Assembly (NCBI RefSeq): GCF_029784155.1
Contig: NC_073691.1
Location: 90,726,722 to 90,790,721 of the forward strand
Direction of reading: 5' to 3'
Length of the DNA stretch: 64,000 bases
Origin: Uranotaenia lowii
Lineage: Eukaryota; Arthropoda; Insecta; Diptera; Culicidae
This document shows positions 22,368-34,474 of this stretch, in pieces. The position numbers and the translations under genes are program-made. Positions within the stretch are counted from its first letter, which is position 1, and each line of letters begins with the position of its first letter. Below the pieces are notes generated by a model. It was not told the origin of the DNA. It ran no database searches and saw only the letters and a list, made by a program, of their open reading frames with translations.

Positions 22368-24619
22368 TCGACACACGTCTCGGGATCTTCCGTACCAGTC
22401 TGGAATTGGCGATAGAGGAAAAGAAGGAGGGAAAAGGAGAAAGATGATAAAGGAGAAAGATCAAAATTGAGAAAGAGGAAAAGGAAAAGGATGAAATGTA
22501 TAATTGCATGAGTACATCCTACCTCTTGATGTAGTATCATAGTGGGACGAACCCACTCATTAAGGTTTGAAGTCAAATTTCCATCTTGTTTAAAAAAGCT
22601 TGAATCGACTGCAAAACGTATTCTGAATTTCCTGAAACATACTAAAGAAACGAGCTGATTTTTATCGAAGAAAGCTGATCGAAAGTTCCTTCTCTCATAT
22701 GATTTTTTTACCTTCATAGAAATTTCAGTCCGGCATCCCAAATCTCATCTTAAATACCTCAGCTCACTTGAACAGGACAATGCTATAGATTGTAGTGTTT
22801 TAGTTTAGCCTTAAACGCACGATTGTTTTCAAAGAGTTTCATGAGATTCATCATCGTTGGTATCACACACAAAAACTAATCCATGAACAAAGCTGTGTGC
22901 CTCGGGGAATGCGCCTCATTGTGGGTACGTGATTGTCGAGTGTGTGTGATAAAAAAGCGAATCCCCAAGACCACCAACCAACGCTGCTGTTCGGTTACCT
23001 ATTCTCAGTTGAACGAGGACGTTCCAGCAGCATAATGAAATTACAGCAAGTATGTATGCATCCTACATATGAAAGTACGGCAGAGCTCAGGGCGGGCGGC
23101 AAAAAACGGTTGTTGGATGCTGCTTGCTGTTGTTACGGAGATTTTCCCAAGCATTTCGCACTCAGCTAGCTCAGCTTCACCAAATGTACATAAACCAGGT
23201 GCTCAAGTACGGATTTTCTACACTCGCTCGCTGCCACGTAGTCTTTATGTGTGTATACCTGGGTAGGTGTGTATTTAGAGTGTAATGCTATTCCAAAATA
23301 ATGCTCGTGTTAGATTTGCAAGGTCGGTGGATTGTTTCCCTCCAGATTACCCGGGAACGCTCATTTGGTGGCATTTGTTGATGCATTCAAAGTGTGGGAT
23401 GTGAAATTCAATTTCCGAGATGTAATTGAAATAGCGAGAGCTGGAGAGCGGAAGCAAGACAAGTACGGCGAAATTTTGACATTGTTAAGCAGAAATTTTC
23501 CTTTTTTAAAGTGACAATTTTACCATTCGATTGACATTCGATGATTTCGCTTGGTTAATAAAAGGCGAATAATAAATATTTCATGACACGTAAGACTGTT
23601 GATTGTAGATATTCCATTTTTTACCACATTTAGCGTTCAAAGAAAGTGAATGTTTTTTTCCTCTTTATTATACTTTCAATATCCATGAATTTCGCTACCT
23701 GTAAATCGCCTCCACGTATCAAGCTTGTCAATTTGAGTCCAAGTTTATGTCGTGTCCACCCCAGAGTTGCGAGACACATTGGTGCAGGATGTGCTCTCCG
23801 CAAGACGGAAGCATTATTCAAGCTGAAGTAAGCCTTAGCCCAAGGTTGGATGTTGGTATTTCGTTTCTCTTCTTCCATATTGGGTGGAGCAACTAATGCC
23901 AACTGCTGCACACAGACTGTTCTCCCCCATTACTGCGAATAGAGCCTTTCAGCTTTTTGCTGCTCTCCAAAAGAGGATCCACTCGGATTAGGCAGGATTT
24001 TGCATTTACTGCACACTTCACTGTTGTTTCGGTTTGAACAGTGCTGGTAGTGGTCTAGTTTGGTGGTAAAATTTGCTGACTGATGAGTGAAAAAAATCTT
24101 CTATTGAAATTGGCTCAGGGATACTGCAGCTGTTTTTAGTGATTATTTATCGAGGAAATAAACATTTCTAACACAGCCTTGCGGATAGTTCTCTATTCTT
24201 CATAACATTTAGAAATTTTTCCAGTAGTAGGGGAGATAAGGGCATAACGAGCACCCGGGGCATAAAAAGCACTCCTCTCTTCTTAAAAAAGTACGTATTT
24301 TCTTAGATAAATTTTCATGAGGATTTGTTTCGTACTTCCTATAGTATTAATTTTTCACAAAAAAAGAAATCCCCTTATCATCTTTACTGAGATATTTAAA
24401 AATAATACCAGCAAGGTTCTCAAGTGACGAAAATATTATAAAGTGGTTCTCAAGTGACGAAAATAATATTAAGCGGACGACCTAAAACTATTTCATCTGG
24501 TAAAAAATTAAGCTAAAACTACAAGAATACATTAATATAGTGGCTTGATTTCCCCTCAAGGTGTGTTCATTATTTTATTAAATATCGGTCTTGGTCTTTA
24601 TCCCAGGAATTGATTCTTA
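22368..24619. other. Intergenic, no supported genes
   Basis: A purine-rich stretch at 22415-22495 is followed by mixed sequence with only short, unconvincing open frames on both strands. A tandem pair of about 30 bp (GGTTCTCAAGTGACGAAAAT...) sits at 24416-24475. Nothing else is recognisable. Confidence 0.5.
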
Positions 24620-25795
24620 AAGGGTGATAAGTTCAAAATTTGGTCAAGGGAAAACGCGAGTAAATCGGTGGAATCGTTTATTTAAAAAATCAAATTAAAA
24701 TTCTTTTTCAAGTTTAATTAGTATAAAATTCAGGAAAAATATTCAGTTAGGCTTCCGCTTTTCCAAATCCGAATTGCCGGGCCTTAACCGCCAGTTTGCC
24801 TTGAAATGATGCTCGTTCTTAGCAATAGCCCAGTATTTCTCAATTGAGCGGAGCTCTGGCATGTTGGGGAAGTTCTTGTCCTTGGGAATCACCTGTACGT
24901 TGTTGGCGGCGGTACTCCATGGCCTTTTTACCGTAATGGCATGATGCCAAATCCAGCCGTGTTTCTTCAGGGAAGGCAGCGGACGTTTATTCAAACACTC
25001 TTTCACGTAAATTTCTAGGTTGACAGTCCCGGAAGCTATGAAAATGCTGCTTTTCAAGCCACAGGTACAGATGGCTTGCCAAACCAGATATTTCTTCGCG
25101 AACTATGACAGTTTCATGTGCTTGAAAACATTTGCTACCTTTCCCCTTTCTTTTGCCGTATAAAACTCCTGTCCCGGAAGCTGCTTGTAGTCGGCTTTGA
25201 CGTAGGTTTCGTCGTCCATTACCACGCAGTCAAACTTCGTCAGCATCGTCGTGCAGAGCCTCTGGGATCGCGCTTTGGCCGTCGTATTTTGTTTAACATC
25301 GCGATTTGGAGTCACTACATTCTTGTAAGTCGATAGTCCGACTCGATGCACGGTTGTAGACGATATACCCAGCTTATTTGCGGCATCTCGGAGAGAGAGG
25401 TTAGGGTTTCGCTTGAAACTACTGGCAACTCTCTTTGTTGTCTCAGCGGCTTCCGGCTTTCGATTTCCTCCCGATCCAGACTTCCTGGCTGTCGACAAAC
25501 GTTCACCAAACACTTTAATTACATTTGTATCGGTTGATTTGGCATCTTTTAGCGATTTTGCCAGCTTTGCGTGCGAGTAGCTCGGATTTTCGCGATGCGC
25601 GAGCAAAATTTTGATACGCTGCCCTTCTTCCTTGGACGGCATTTTGACAACTGAAGAGTGAATTCCAAAATCAAAATAGGAGCAACATTCTACACAAACA
25701 CACCTTCAAAATGAAAGGTGTACAGGTTTTTTAAATGCAAAATTGAAAGAAATACGTCAAGTTGATATTTACCAAATTTTGACCGTATCACTCTT
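24620..25795 (-). mobile_element. ITmD37E-type Tc1/mariner element, copy 2
   Basis: Both ends are present. The left end reads AAGGGTGATAAGTTCAAAAT and the inverted right end AAGAGTGATACGGTCAAAAT. Each is flanked by TA (24618-24619 and 25796-25797). Length is 1176 bp. It encodes a broken transposase on the minus strand. It is more complete than the 3313-4030 copy at the N-terminus but carries deletions in the catalytic half. Confidence 0.9.
24743..25642 (-). pseudogene. ITmD37E transposase, inactivated
   Basis: Starts MPSKEEGQRIKILLAHREN at 25642. An N-terminal helix-turn-helix region includes LSLRDAANKLGISSTTVHRV (about residues 80-100). The first catalytic Asp is in VVMDDETYVKADYKQLPG. An in-frame TAG follows MKLS at 25105; the other copy has Lys there. 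Downstream, about 18 bp spanning the LFWP residues next to the second Asp are missing and the frame shifts, and a further deletion follows the RSIEKYWAI Glu motif. The protein would bind TIRs and cut DNA if whole. This copy cannot. Confidence 0.88.
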
Positions 25796-26130
25796 TAGTA
25801 GCATTCTTCCTCAAAGGGCTGATTCTGGACATGAATCAACAGCATCGTCATCAACTCGCGCCGAATCAACTCGCAAACGAATTCATTCAGTAGCGAAGCA
25901 AATGATTGCTGTAGTAAACAATGACTGAAAATCGGGAGGAGAAAATCAACAAGGAACGCTAGGCAACACAAACAAAACAAAAATTCATAGTAAATGATTC
26001 ACTAAGACGGCGTTCTTATGTTGTATGTTCTGATTCGTTCGCGAGTCAATGCTCAACAGCGTCGTTACTGTGGTTGCGTCGGTAACGATTGGAAATTTTG
26101 AAGCAAACGAAGCGAATATCAGTAAGCCTG
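25796..26130. other. Intergenic, no supported features
   Basis: No coding sequence or repeat recognised. GAATCAAC / TCAACTCGC phrases recur locally around 25838-25880 but do not form a clear array. Confidence 0.4.
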
Positions 26131-26134
26131 CTTT

Positions 26135-27307
26135 CCAATAACACTTTTCAATTTTATCTTGCCCATCTTCGTAGCCCGAAGATTTTCACCGGATTTAGCC
26201 GTCGTGATAATTATGGTATCTTCAAGCTCTTGGATATCCTCCTTGGATAGCTCCTCGTCCTTTACCATATTGTCCGATGCTCCCGAGTCTACAACGAAAC
26301 GAACCTTCCTGGTGTTTGTTCGCCGGCGCCTTTTTGTTCCCAGCCATCATCGCGTGTGTTCTTTTTGTGCTCTGCTTGTACTTTTCCCGCTCCTTGGCAA
26401 CAAACTTCTTCATAAGCGGGCACTTGTTTTTGTAGTGCCCAAATTCGTAGCACCCTAAGCACCGGACTTCCTTTTTCGATTTTGAGGCTATGTTCATATT
26501 CTCCGTCGGTTTCTCCTCACCAGCTTCAGCATCTAAAAACATACGTTTTATCTCTTCCAGAGACTTCTGGCAGAGCTCCTGATTGGAGAGGACCAGTAGA
26601 GCGCCTTTAACATGCTTGTAACGGTCAGGGATTGCGCTTAATAAAGCGTGCACTTTTTCCTCGTGCGAAATGGCTGAATGCATCCTTTCTAACTCACGGA
26701 TTATTAGATCGAACTCATCTATGGTTTTCCTGAACGAATCCTTAATCTTGTAATTAATAGAAAAGAGGCTTTCCCGCATGTTTACAAGCGCCGCTGTTCC
26801 AGACTTCTGGTAGGTCTTTACCAGCGTGTCCATGGCGTATTTTGCGTACTCAAAGCCCACTTTCTTGTTGAGCACCTCGTTATTTACTGCCATAATAATC
26901 TCGTCGAGTGCGGCCACATCATCGTCTAAGCGCTTCCGAACGGTTGCCTTCCGCTCCTCCTCTTGCGCTTCTGTGGCCCCTGCCAACGGGTTAAAGAACT
27001 CCTCATTGGTAGGCGTACGTAGAAGTGTGTGAGTGAGCTTCAGCTTAGCCAGCCGATGCTCAACTCGCCACTTCAACGTAGCAAATGTAGCCTTGCTGCC
27101 GTCAAAAATGGGTGACTTGTCGACGCAATGGAGAGTGATCGAATAGGAGACAGTCCGCTCGAGAGTTCCTCTCTCGCAGCGGCTCCTTGTTGATCTGCAT
27201 CCGGTGTCCTCGTTGATCTGCACCTGATTTGGTTTCGAACCGATCCCAATGCCCGCATGGAGCAGTATTATACAATAACGATCCCCATTATCTTCCTCCC
27301 AAGACAC
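26135..27307 (-). pseudogene. Ty1/copia gag and protease start, fragment
   Basis: Minus-strand gag with KSPIFDGSKATFATLKWRVE near residue 65, YAKYAMDTLVKTYQKSGTAA, and LERMHSAISHEEKVHALLSA. A single CCHC knuckle, CLGCYEFGHYKNKC, lies near 26450. After a frameshift close to 26310 the protease motif FVVDSGASDNMV appears in the next frame. The fragment ends near 26135. No LTRs are seen beside it. Expected role of the parent is capsid formation and polyprotein cleavage. Confidence 0.88.
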
Positions 27308-28985
27308 TCAAAAGATCCCTTTATAGTTTGTGGATTATTAATGAACGATTATACTAATCGTTTTTTCATGAAATGGAATCGTTTAGACACAAATAACGAT
27401 ACAGGGAACGGGTTGTTAAGTAAATAAACGATTCATTTTTTTGCTTTTTTCTATTCGCTCTGAAGCTAGCTGTATCATACGTGGAATCTTTTCTGAATGA
27501 TCGTCTCATAAGAAAAATAACGATACAGCATATCGTGAAGTGTTGATAAAAAGATCAAAATTAATAATTTTTTGTTCGATTTTCAGAATTAATTAAAAAC
27601 ATTTTGTCAATTTATTCCATTTATTTTATTTTATTTAACATACATACTTCTAATATTTAGCTCCTTCCGGATGTTCCGAATAACGCCTTCCGGATGATGT
27701 AAGTAGCACCATCGGCATGGGTGTTGCTTGCATTGTTGTTTGGCCATATTGAGGAAGTGACCGCTCGTCGCTGGTCGTCGTTCTTCAATCCTCCAATTGT
27801 GGTTTCTTTTCGCTGCTGCTGCACTTCCGACCGATTTTCTCCCTTCCAGCTCGCGCTGCTGCTACGATGGTGTTGCTTCCAGCTTATTTTGGCTGCAGGG
27901 TTTTTCCTCCGAACCTGAATAAATGTCCAATTAAGACAAATGATTAATAAAGAATCAGTATAAAAACTTTTTTTTCAAATGCTTGAACATACCTCTAACC
28001 TCGCGCTGTTTTGATTCCTCGGAGGCCTGGATCTGGCCACAACCACAGCCCGTTAAATTTTCGCGAACTGCTCGAAGTATTTGTTTTTTTTTTTACCGAA
28101 ATCCGCCCGCGTGTAGTTTGACAGCAGAAAAGGGGAAGCGTGTTGCTAAAATAATCATTTTATTTTTAAAACTATTCACTGTATCTTTAAGAAATAATTT
28201 TTAATCATTTCAACGCGTTGCAAAAATAATCAATTTATTTCTTGGAATATTAATTGTATCTTTCATAAATAATATTATATCCGTTCTAGCAAATGCACAT
28301 TGAGCCAAGACACACCTTGGAACGTTACTATTAATGTAATCAGAACGGAATAATATGGAAGATATGGAGTATCGTATTTAGCTATGCGGGTGGTCCAATG
28401 GGATGGAGGTACTAGTTAACCACTAGTTCAGTTGCCCACCAGTTAACCACTGGTTCCAATTTTGCTTCGATTATTAAAAACGTTATGTCCAGAATAGTTC
28501 TGGGCCCATAACCTGTAGAACTTTCTTAGAGTTGTATCGAATCTCACTCTTGTTTAAGGTAACTTTATTTGAGACGAACACAGAGTATAGCTTAAAACTG
28601 GATCTGTTACATTAGTGATGTTTATATTTATACATTCACTTTTTCTCGGTTTTTCTGATTTCTAGTGTTTTCTGATTTGAAGAACCACGAACATTTAATC
28701 CAGTTGTCCACTAGATTCCGTTCAATATTGTATCAAACATTGTATCCAATCTCGTGCAATGTTTCGTGCAAGTTGTCCGTTTGACAGATGACAGGTGACA
28801 GATGAAGTCTCCACAAGCAGGGCTGTGTTGTTTGTAGAATGTAAAATTGATGTTGTGTGCAATTCACTCGACTTGCATATAACCGCTAGTTCCCGAGTGA
28901 AATGATTTCTCAACACTATTGCGTGGACCAGGCCTTTGAAGTATTCATCGAATCCCATGTAAATGGAAATCAAAAAGATGGAATC
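27308..28985. other. Intergenic, no supported genes
   Basis: Local oddities are an inverted phrase around 27335-27355 (AACGATTATACTAATCGTT), paired CTTCCGGATG motifs at 27664 and 27690, and ACTAGTTAACCACTAGT-like half repeats at 28411-28455. No element borders or coding motifs recognised. Confidence 0.45.
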
Positions 28986-29115
28986 GCACATCTGGTGAAT
29001 TTTCTGCACACTTGATGAATTTTGCCGCACACTTGGTGAATTTTGTGCACACTTGATGAATTTTGCCGCACATCTGATGAATTTTACTGCACATCTGGTG
29101 AATTCCAGCGCACAA
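28986..29115 (+). repeat. 20-21-bp minisatellite, six units
   Basis: Units start GCACA at 28986, 29006, 29027, 29047, 29068 and 29089, with a partial one at 29109. Each reads GCACAnnTGrTGAATTTT plus 2-3 bases. On the minus strand it translates into a short repetitive peptide. That explains the open frames there, and I do not treat it as a gene. Confidence 0.85.
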
Positions 29116-29159
29116 TTCAGTGTGTTCTTCTCGCGTTTCAAATGAATACTTCATATCTG

Positions 29160-29420
29160 TGGCGTGGAATTATAAAATTACAAATACTCCGTTGGAGACG
29201 TTATTCTCTTTCAAGGACCTTGGCGTCATTCTTGACGAGAAAATGACTTTCCATGAGCATTACGCCAGCATTATGTATCCGAATTAGCTATTAATTCTCA
29301 ATGCAGTAATATTTACAGGAACCGTATTAAGGCAGAAATTTCTTATTCAACACGTTCAATACTGAACTGAAATTACACGGATGAGAACCTTGAAATTACG
29401 CTCTACAAATCGTATATTTT
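29160..29420 (+). pseudogene. LINE reverse transcriptase scrap
   Basis: The frame near 29205-29275 reads FSFKDLGVILDEKMTFHEHY, the conserved block after the RT catalytic box in Jockey/CR1-type LINEs and close in style to LINE-A. Later residues (ENLEITLYKSYILRT) fit degenerate LINE sequence. It is short, and frames change often. Confidence 0.6.
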
Positions 29421-32120
29421 ACGCACTAAATTCATCAACAAAACATATAAAGTTCAGAGAGACATTGAAATCATTCCAAACTCAGAATTTCGTGACTGAA
29501 TCAAAATAATATCCAATGTAGCAACATATCTGGTAGAACGAAGTATTCGGATATTCTAATGAGAGGATAACATTTTTTGATACTGCAGTACTTTTTTCCA
29601 AAATTCATCCTGGTACCTAATATTTTTCCAAACATCACACATGTGTTTTAGGTAAATCTTTCTGCCTTGTTTCGACTAGAAGTGACTGCCAATTTGAGTT
29701 ATTACAGAAACTTGAATCCGTTTAAATGTTTGCCCCTAGTTGAGCACGCAGCATTTGTCAAGGCTTTGTGCTAGTCAATTTTTATTTATCGGTCTCGCAA
29801 TTTTCTCTCGACTTCTTGTCGCTGTACACTCAAAATTCGTTTTTTTTTAAAATAATTTTCAAATATTTAGATTGTTTTTAGAATATGGAAAGGTTTGTTT
29901 TTGGAAGAAAAAAAAATCGATGAAAATAAAGAGAAAAAAATGAACGCTTTAATATGTTAAATCGCTTCATTCACCAACTTTGAGTGCATCCCAACTTGGT
30001 GACTGGTAGTAAACCAAAGATGCTTAAAGGTGTTTCCGCAAAGTTCTTTTTTCACGGGCCTGCTCTGACATGGTTGCTCCGATTATTATTGACAGAAGGT
30101 GAAAGGATCCAGAAGGTACAGCGCCTACTTGTGCCGTTCATATATATGGAGGAAATATTTGGGGAGCTATTCATTCTATTCACGTTGCTCCTATATTGAA
30201 GGTTTTCTTATGTTCTGTGGCAGAGGAGTAGGATGTGTGTGTCAGTGGTGGAACCTTCTGAGGGGCGTAAATGATTGCGAAATTACCCAACAGTCAATGG
30301 CGACAGAAGATTCAGGGTGAGTAGGGAGATGTCTACCATACCTTTCTTGAGGATTTACTCGAAACGATGACTGGTAAGTCGAATCTTGTATTGACTTGCC
30401 CAAGACTGACTTTGAAAGCGACTGACAATGAATCAAGCATGACTCTACGAGTGTGTGTAATTTGGTGCTTTTCGAGGTTACATTGCAAAATGGGGTGCTT
30501 TGCAATGGGTTGATCGTGAAAGGTTTTCCCGCTGCCAGCATTCGAACTCAATTGTACATGGAAAATTTGATTCTAGGATAGCAGAGTTTAAAGAAAAAGC
30601 GGGAGTCAAATGAATTTGTTAATACCCCTGTTACATGAGAAATGGAGTTGAAAATTAATGAAATTAAAATATTGTTTTTTGTTTCTTTAATTGTTTTTTC
30701 AATAACATTTTTTTAAAGCATCAGTAAAATACATTTTTAAGTCGACCAAATGTAGCTTTTAAATCATAACGCAGCTCTGCCTTATAAATAGAAAAAAAAG
30801 TCAACACTATTCTATGGATGGACTTTGATCTGATTTCATCTTAAACAATATTGATTTTTGCCAGTCTTCACTTGACTTGACTAGCAAATAAAGTTAACAC
30901 CACAAAAGTTAAAATTGGATTATCATAAATATTCAACAAAGTTCAAACACCCCCTGCACGTCCTGCAGTATCAGATAATACCCACATCAGATAGTTGTTC
31001 CGAAATTCCCTAACATTGTTATCGGATGCCTGAAATCTCTTCAAAATCTTTCTAATAGATTCCTTTGAACTGTTTCCCTTGCTATCGTCATTTCTGCACA
31101 CAAACACCGTCTCTCGTCCCCATTCCAACCATTCATTGTTCAAAACTCAATCTTGCGCCATTGTAAAAGCTTACACTCACGATGATCCTTAACATTGTTG
31201 ACGACGGTCGGCAAAAGTGGAGCAAGCTCATATTCCATACAGGGTGGCTTTACAGTGTGGTGAAAAACGGCAGTCTATCTTCTGGCCAGGCTTTCTTCTT
31301 TATTTTTTTCCCAGTGAATGCGTAATGCAATAGGAAGCTATAACATTTTTCTTTCTTCTCCGCCCTCGCTTAGACGAACGTTTACCCTTCTAGCTCGCAC
31401 TGTTCGAGCAGAGAAAAGCGTTTGAAAAATTTCCCTTTTGCCTTGTTTTTCTGCCCAGCATGGGAAGTGGTCTTCGTTGGAAAAATATTTGAAAAGATAA
31501 TTGTTTCTCACCCCGTAAACTTAGCAGGCCAAACCATCATGGTTGGCATATATTTATATAGGCTTTTTTTGCCAGACGGTGGCAGTAGGAATCATGTTGT
31601 GACAAACGATGCTGTTAGAATCGAAGGAGGCCGCCTGAGAAACAATTGAGCATACGTTTACAAGTGGCCAATCAATGTTTGTGTTTGTAATTGAGCGATC
31701 AGAATACAGGTGTGGTATTTGTTTATTTTCAAAATCCTTGAAGGATGTGTGCTTTTCTAAATAGACACAAACACAAATATAAGATTACATTAATCCACCA
31801 CTCAAATAAAAAAAAAGTGAAAATACGCAATGTTTTGCATTTGTTTCATTATTCCAAAACACAACCTTATTGTCGTTTTCGATCAAATGACATTCGTTCG
31901 AAAGTTTTGCAATTACCTTTTCTTGTTTTCGTTCGAACCTATGTCAGGCAAATAGAAATTTGCTGCTGCATTTTTTTTTACTCTTCGATAGAAAACCTTT
32001 GAAGAGAGTTGTAATCGTTTGTGATAAAAACTCGTGCCGAAACCAAACAAAACTATTGTTTTATAGATGAGGGATGCTCAGTTTAGTGGTACTTGTTAAT
32101 CTGTTGAATTCTCGTTTTAG
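29421..32120. other. Intergenic, no supported genes
   Basis: Several open frames of 60-100 codons exist on both strands (for example 30242-30541 minus and 31422-31649 plus). None shows a motif, consistent composition or splice structure that I can support. No repeats with clear borders. Confidence 0.45.
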
Positions 32121-32570
32121 ATCGAACGTATTTTCACTACCGTTTGTCAAACGCAAATCTGATACTGCGAACGGCGAATTTTGGGAGCAAATATCAAAGT
32201 TTCTGAGTTTAAAGGATCTCGTTCGAAAGCCGCGGCCCGTGTACCGTCTCAAAATTTTAAGTATTGGAAAAATCCATAACTTTTCATTCCTAGGTCGAAG
32301 CGTGTTAAGTGCCAAAGCACTAACAAATCATGCGGAATGGATGGCGGAAATCCTCGAAGAGTATCCGGATGTGGCAAAAGGGTTCTCAAAATTCGATGGT
32401 GCTCCAGTTTTGGAGCAAATTTCTAGGGACCTCAATAGCCTTGGCCCTCAAGAAAAGAACGCAACAAAAAAGTTAATAGATTGACAGCAGTGACATATTT
32501 ATTGTGTTGAATATTGACGGCTTATCTTTTCAACTGGAGGTGGCCCTAATAAAACATACACACTATTAAT
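32121..32570 (+). pseudogene. zeste-like Myb/SANT gene remnant, N-terminal part
   Basis: Open frame to 32484. A possible splice acceptor CTCGTTTTAG ends at 32120. The region NHAEWMAEILEEYPDVAKGF through LEQISRDLNSLGP resembles the zeste-type Myb/SANT-like DNA-binding domain common in insects. The tryptophan-rich helix expected next is missing. After a stop, STGGGPNKTYTL appears near 32540-32568, a phrase that follows this domain in the family. The continuation LTDLEERIVALAG is found at 39757. Such domains occur both in transcription regulators and beside DNA-transposon genes, so its origin is open. Confidence 0.6.
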
Positions 32571-32785
32571 TTTTTGGTGTAAATTTATGTCAAATTGGAT
32601 GCACAAAATTGAAGCATCACTTTTGACATAAATTTACACTAAAGAAGACAGAAACGCTTGAAGCCATAAATTTTCGGAGACATAAAATTGCATAGAAAAA
32701 GATGTAATTTTATGTCAAACTGGATGCACATATATAAAACATCGAATTTCATATAAAATTACATTGTCTTTGACATAAAATGACA
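32571..32785. repeat. Pair of hairpin-forming inverted repeats
   Basis: GTGTAAATTTATGTCAAATT at 32578 faces GACATAAATTTACAC at 32627. A related pair, ATGTAATTTTATGTCAAAC at 32702 and ATATAAAATTACATTG at 32751, follows. TGGATGCAC recurs inside both left arms. MITE-like hairpins, dimer arrangement. Confidence 0.6.
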
Positions 32786-34277
32786 CGAGTACATAAATTC
32801 AGGGATTTTTCCAGGAAATAATAAAAACATTTTTTTAATCAAATAAATTGGCACTGTGGCAGATTCTTTATATTTATAAAATCCTTAACTGTTCTTCACC
32901 TACCAAAACATGATAACAATCGAGTTCTAACATACGGTAGTTTTTTTTAAATAAACCCAACCTCTCTGTGCTATGGCTGCAAGATTTGTTAAAGCAACAA
33001 GTTTTGGGTATTCTTTCCAAAACTGCATCGTAGTTCAATAAACTCTTGATACATTTGACAAAATATTGGATCGCCGTTAATGTGAATTTAACTAAAATTG
33101 AACGCACAATAGTGATGCATCATTTTTAACATCAAATTCTATTTTCTTAGAAATGACGTTGCGTAGTGTAAATTTCGGATGATATGAAATTTCGGAGAGA
33201 TGCATTTCCATGGAGAAGAATGGTAGATTACTATTATCATCACGCTTTATACAGCTGTTTTGTGACTTACTGCTTAACATACGCACAATGAAATTATTGA
33301 TACATATATTATATAATATTATATTTTGCATTTCAACACAGATTTTCAATTTTCAATCTGATTTAATTTGATTAATTTGATCAAAGGTGTGTATAAAAAG
33401 TATGATTTTGATCAAATGCTATTCTGGAGTTTTAAAAATAAATTGGTCGAGACTCGACCAACCCGAACTGAACATTTTAAAAGATTAAACAATGATCGGA
33501 AGCTTATTATTTAAGGAACTCATTTCGGTCCACTATACTACACTATATACTTTTGTGGTCTTATAGAATATAAACTGTACGAGCTTCAATTTCTGATGTT
33601 TTAAAATTTTCTAATGATGCTAATTTCGGTCTGGTCTAAACCAAACCAATTAAATGTAATCTAAGTAAACTTAATATAGGAAAAATATAGTTCAAACAAA
33701 TAAGAAAATGCAATACGAGAAGCGTCGAATTAACAGGTTTATATTATATTTGAAACAAAACCTGCAAAAAATGTTCGATTTTAGGTACCACCGAAACTTA
33801 ACTTCGACTCCCAAAACTTGCGTCTACCAAGAGTGTTTTATGAACGATTTACTGTATTTGGTTAAAACGCAAAATTTTATAGCCATTGCGAATTATTGTG
33901 TTTCCCGACTTTGGTTTTTTCGCGGTCCTTAATGTGTTAATATGGTTATGTTAGGTACTGGTACTATCAAATTGGTTTTTCTGTATATTTTATCTTCTCT
34001 CTAACAGAGATTGTAGCTTGTAATTTTAAACGCCTTTGTGTAGACAATATAGTTTTTCAGAAGGAAACAAATTTTGTTTTTGTTATTCAAAGGTTACATG
34101 CATACACATAGGCGCTAAGATAACCCTCACTATGAACATAGTAGGCGACGAAATAGTCGAGCAGTTGGGTAGCTATTGCCTACGCCAAGGCGATTTAAAA
34201 TTGTATTTAAGTTTATGATTTCGGGTTTACGATTGCGGGTTAAATTGCGTAAGAATGGTGGTACTATTTTAAAAAGC
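32786..34277. other. Part of the block splitting the zeste-like gene; no genes seen
   Basis: AT-rich sequence with only short open frames. No element ends recognised apart from the 14-bp target duplication of Jockey copy 2 at its right edge. Confidence 0.4.
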
Positions 34278-34474
34278 ATCCTTAGAGTACTCACTTCCAT
34301 CTGTACCGTTGAGCCGTCAACACGTACGCCGGAGCATCGTATCGTTGCTGTGTACCTGCAGGAACATTTTACATTATTTATTTATTTTTTCCTTACCTGT
34401 TTTTCAATCAGCACTTTTCAGTGCTAAAATTATTTTCATTTTCTTTTATTCATATTTTCTCTTTTCTTTCCAGC

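Noticed and set aside
24235..24560. Possible TA-type MITE starting AGTAGGGGAGATAAGGGC
   Set aside because: It resembles the 53316 family at the left, but no convincing inverted right end was found.
28986..29115. CRISPR-like array
   Set aside because: Units are contiguous with no unique spacers, in eukaryotic sequence.
28722..29141. Minus-strand open frame of 139 codons
   Set aside because: Kept open by the 20-21-bp minisatellite.
31422..32002. Open frames upstream of the zeste-like remnant as its first exons
   Set aside because: No donor site or family residues to support them.
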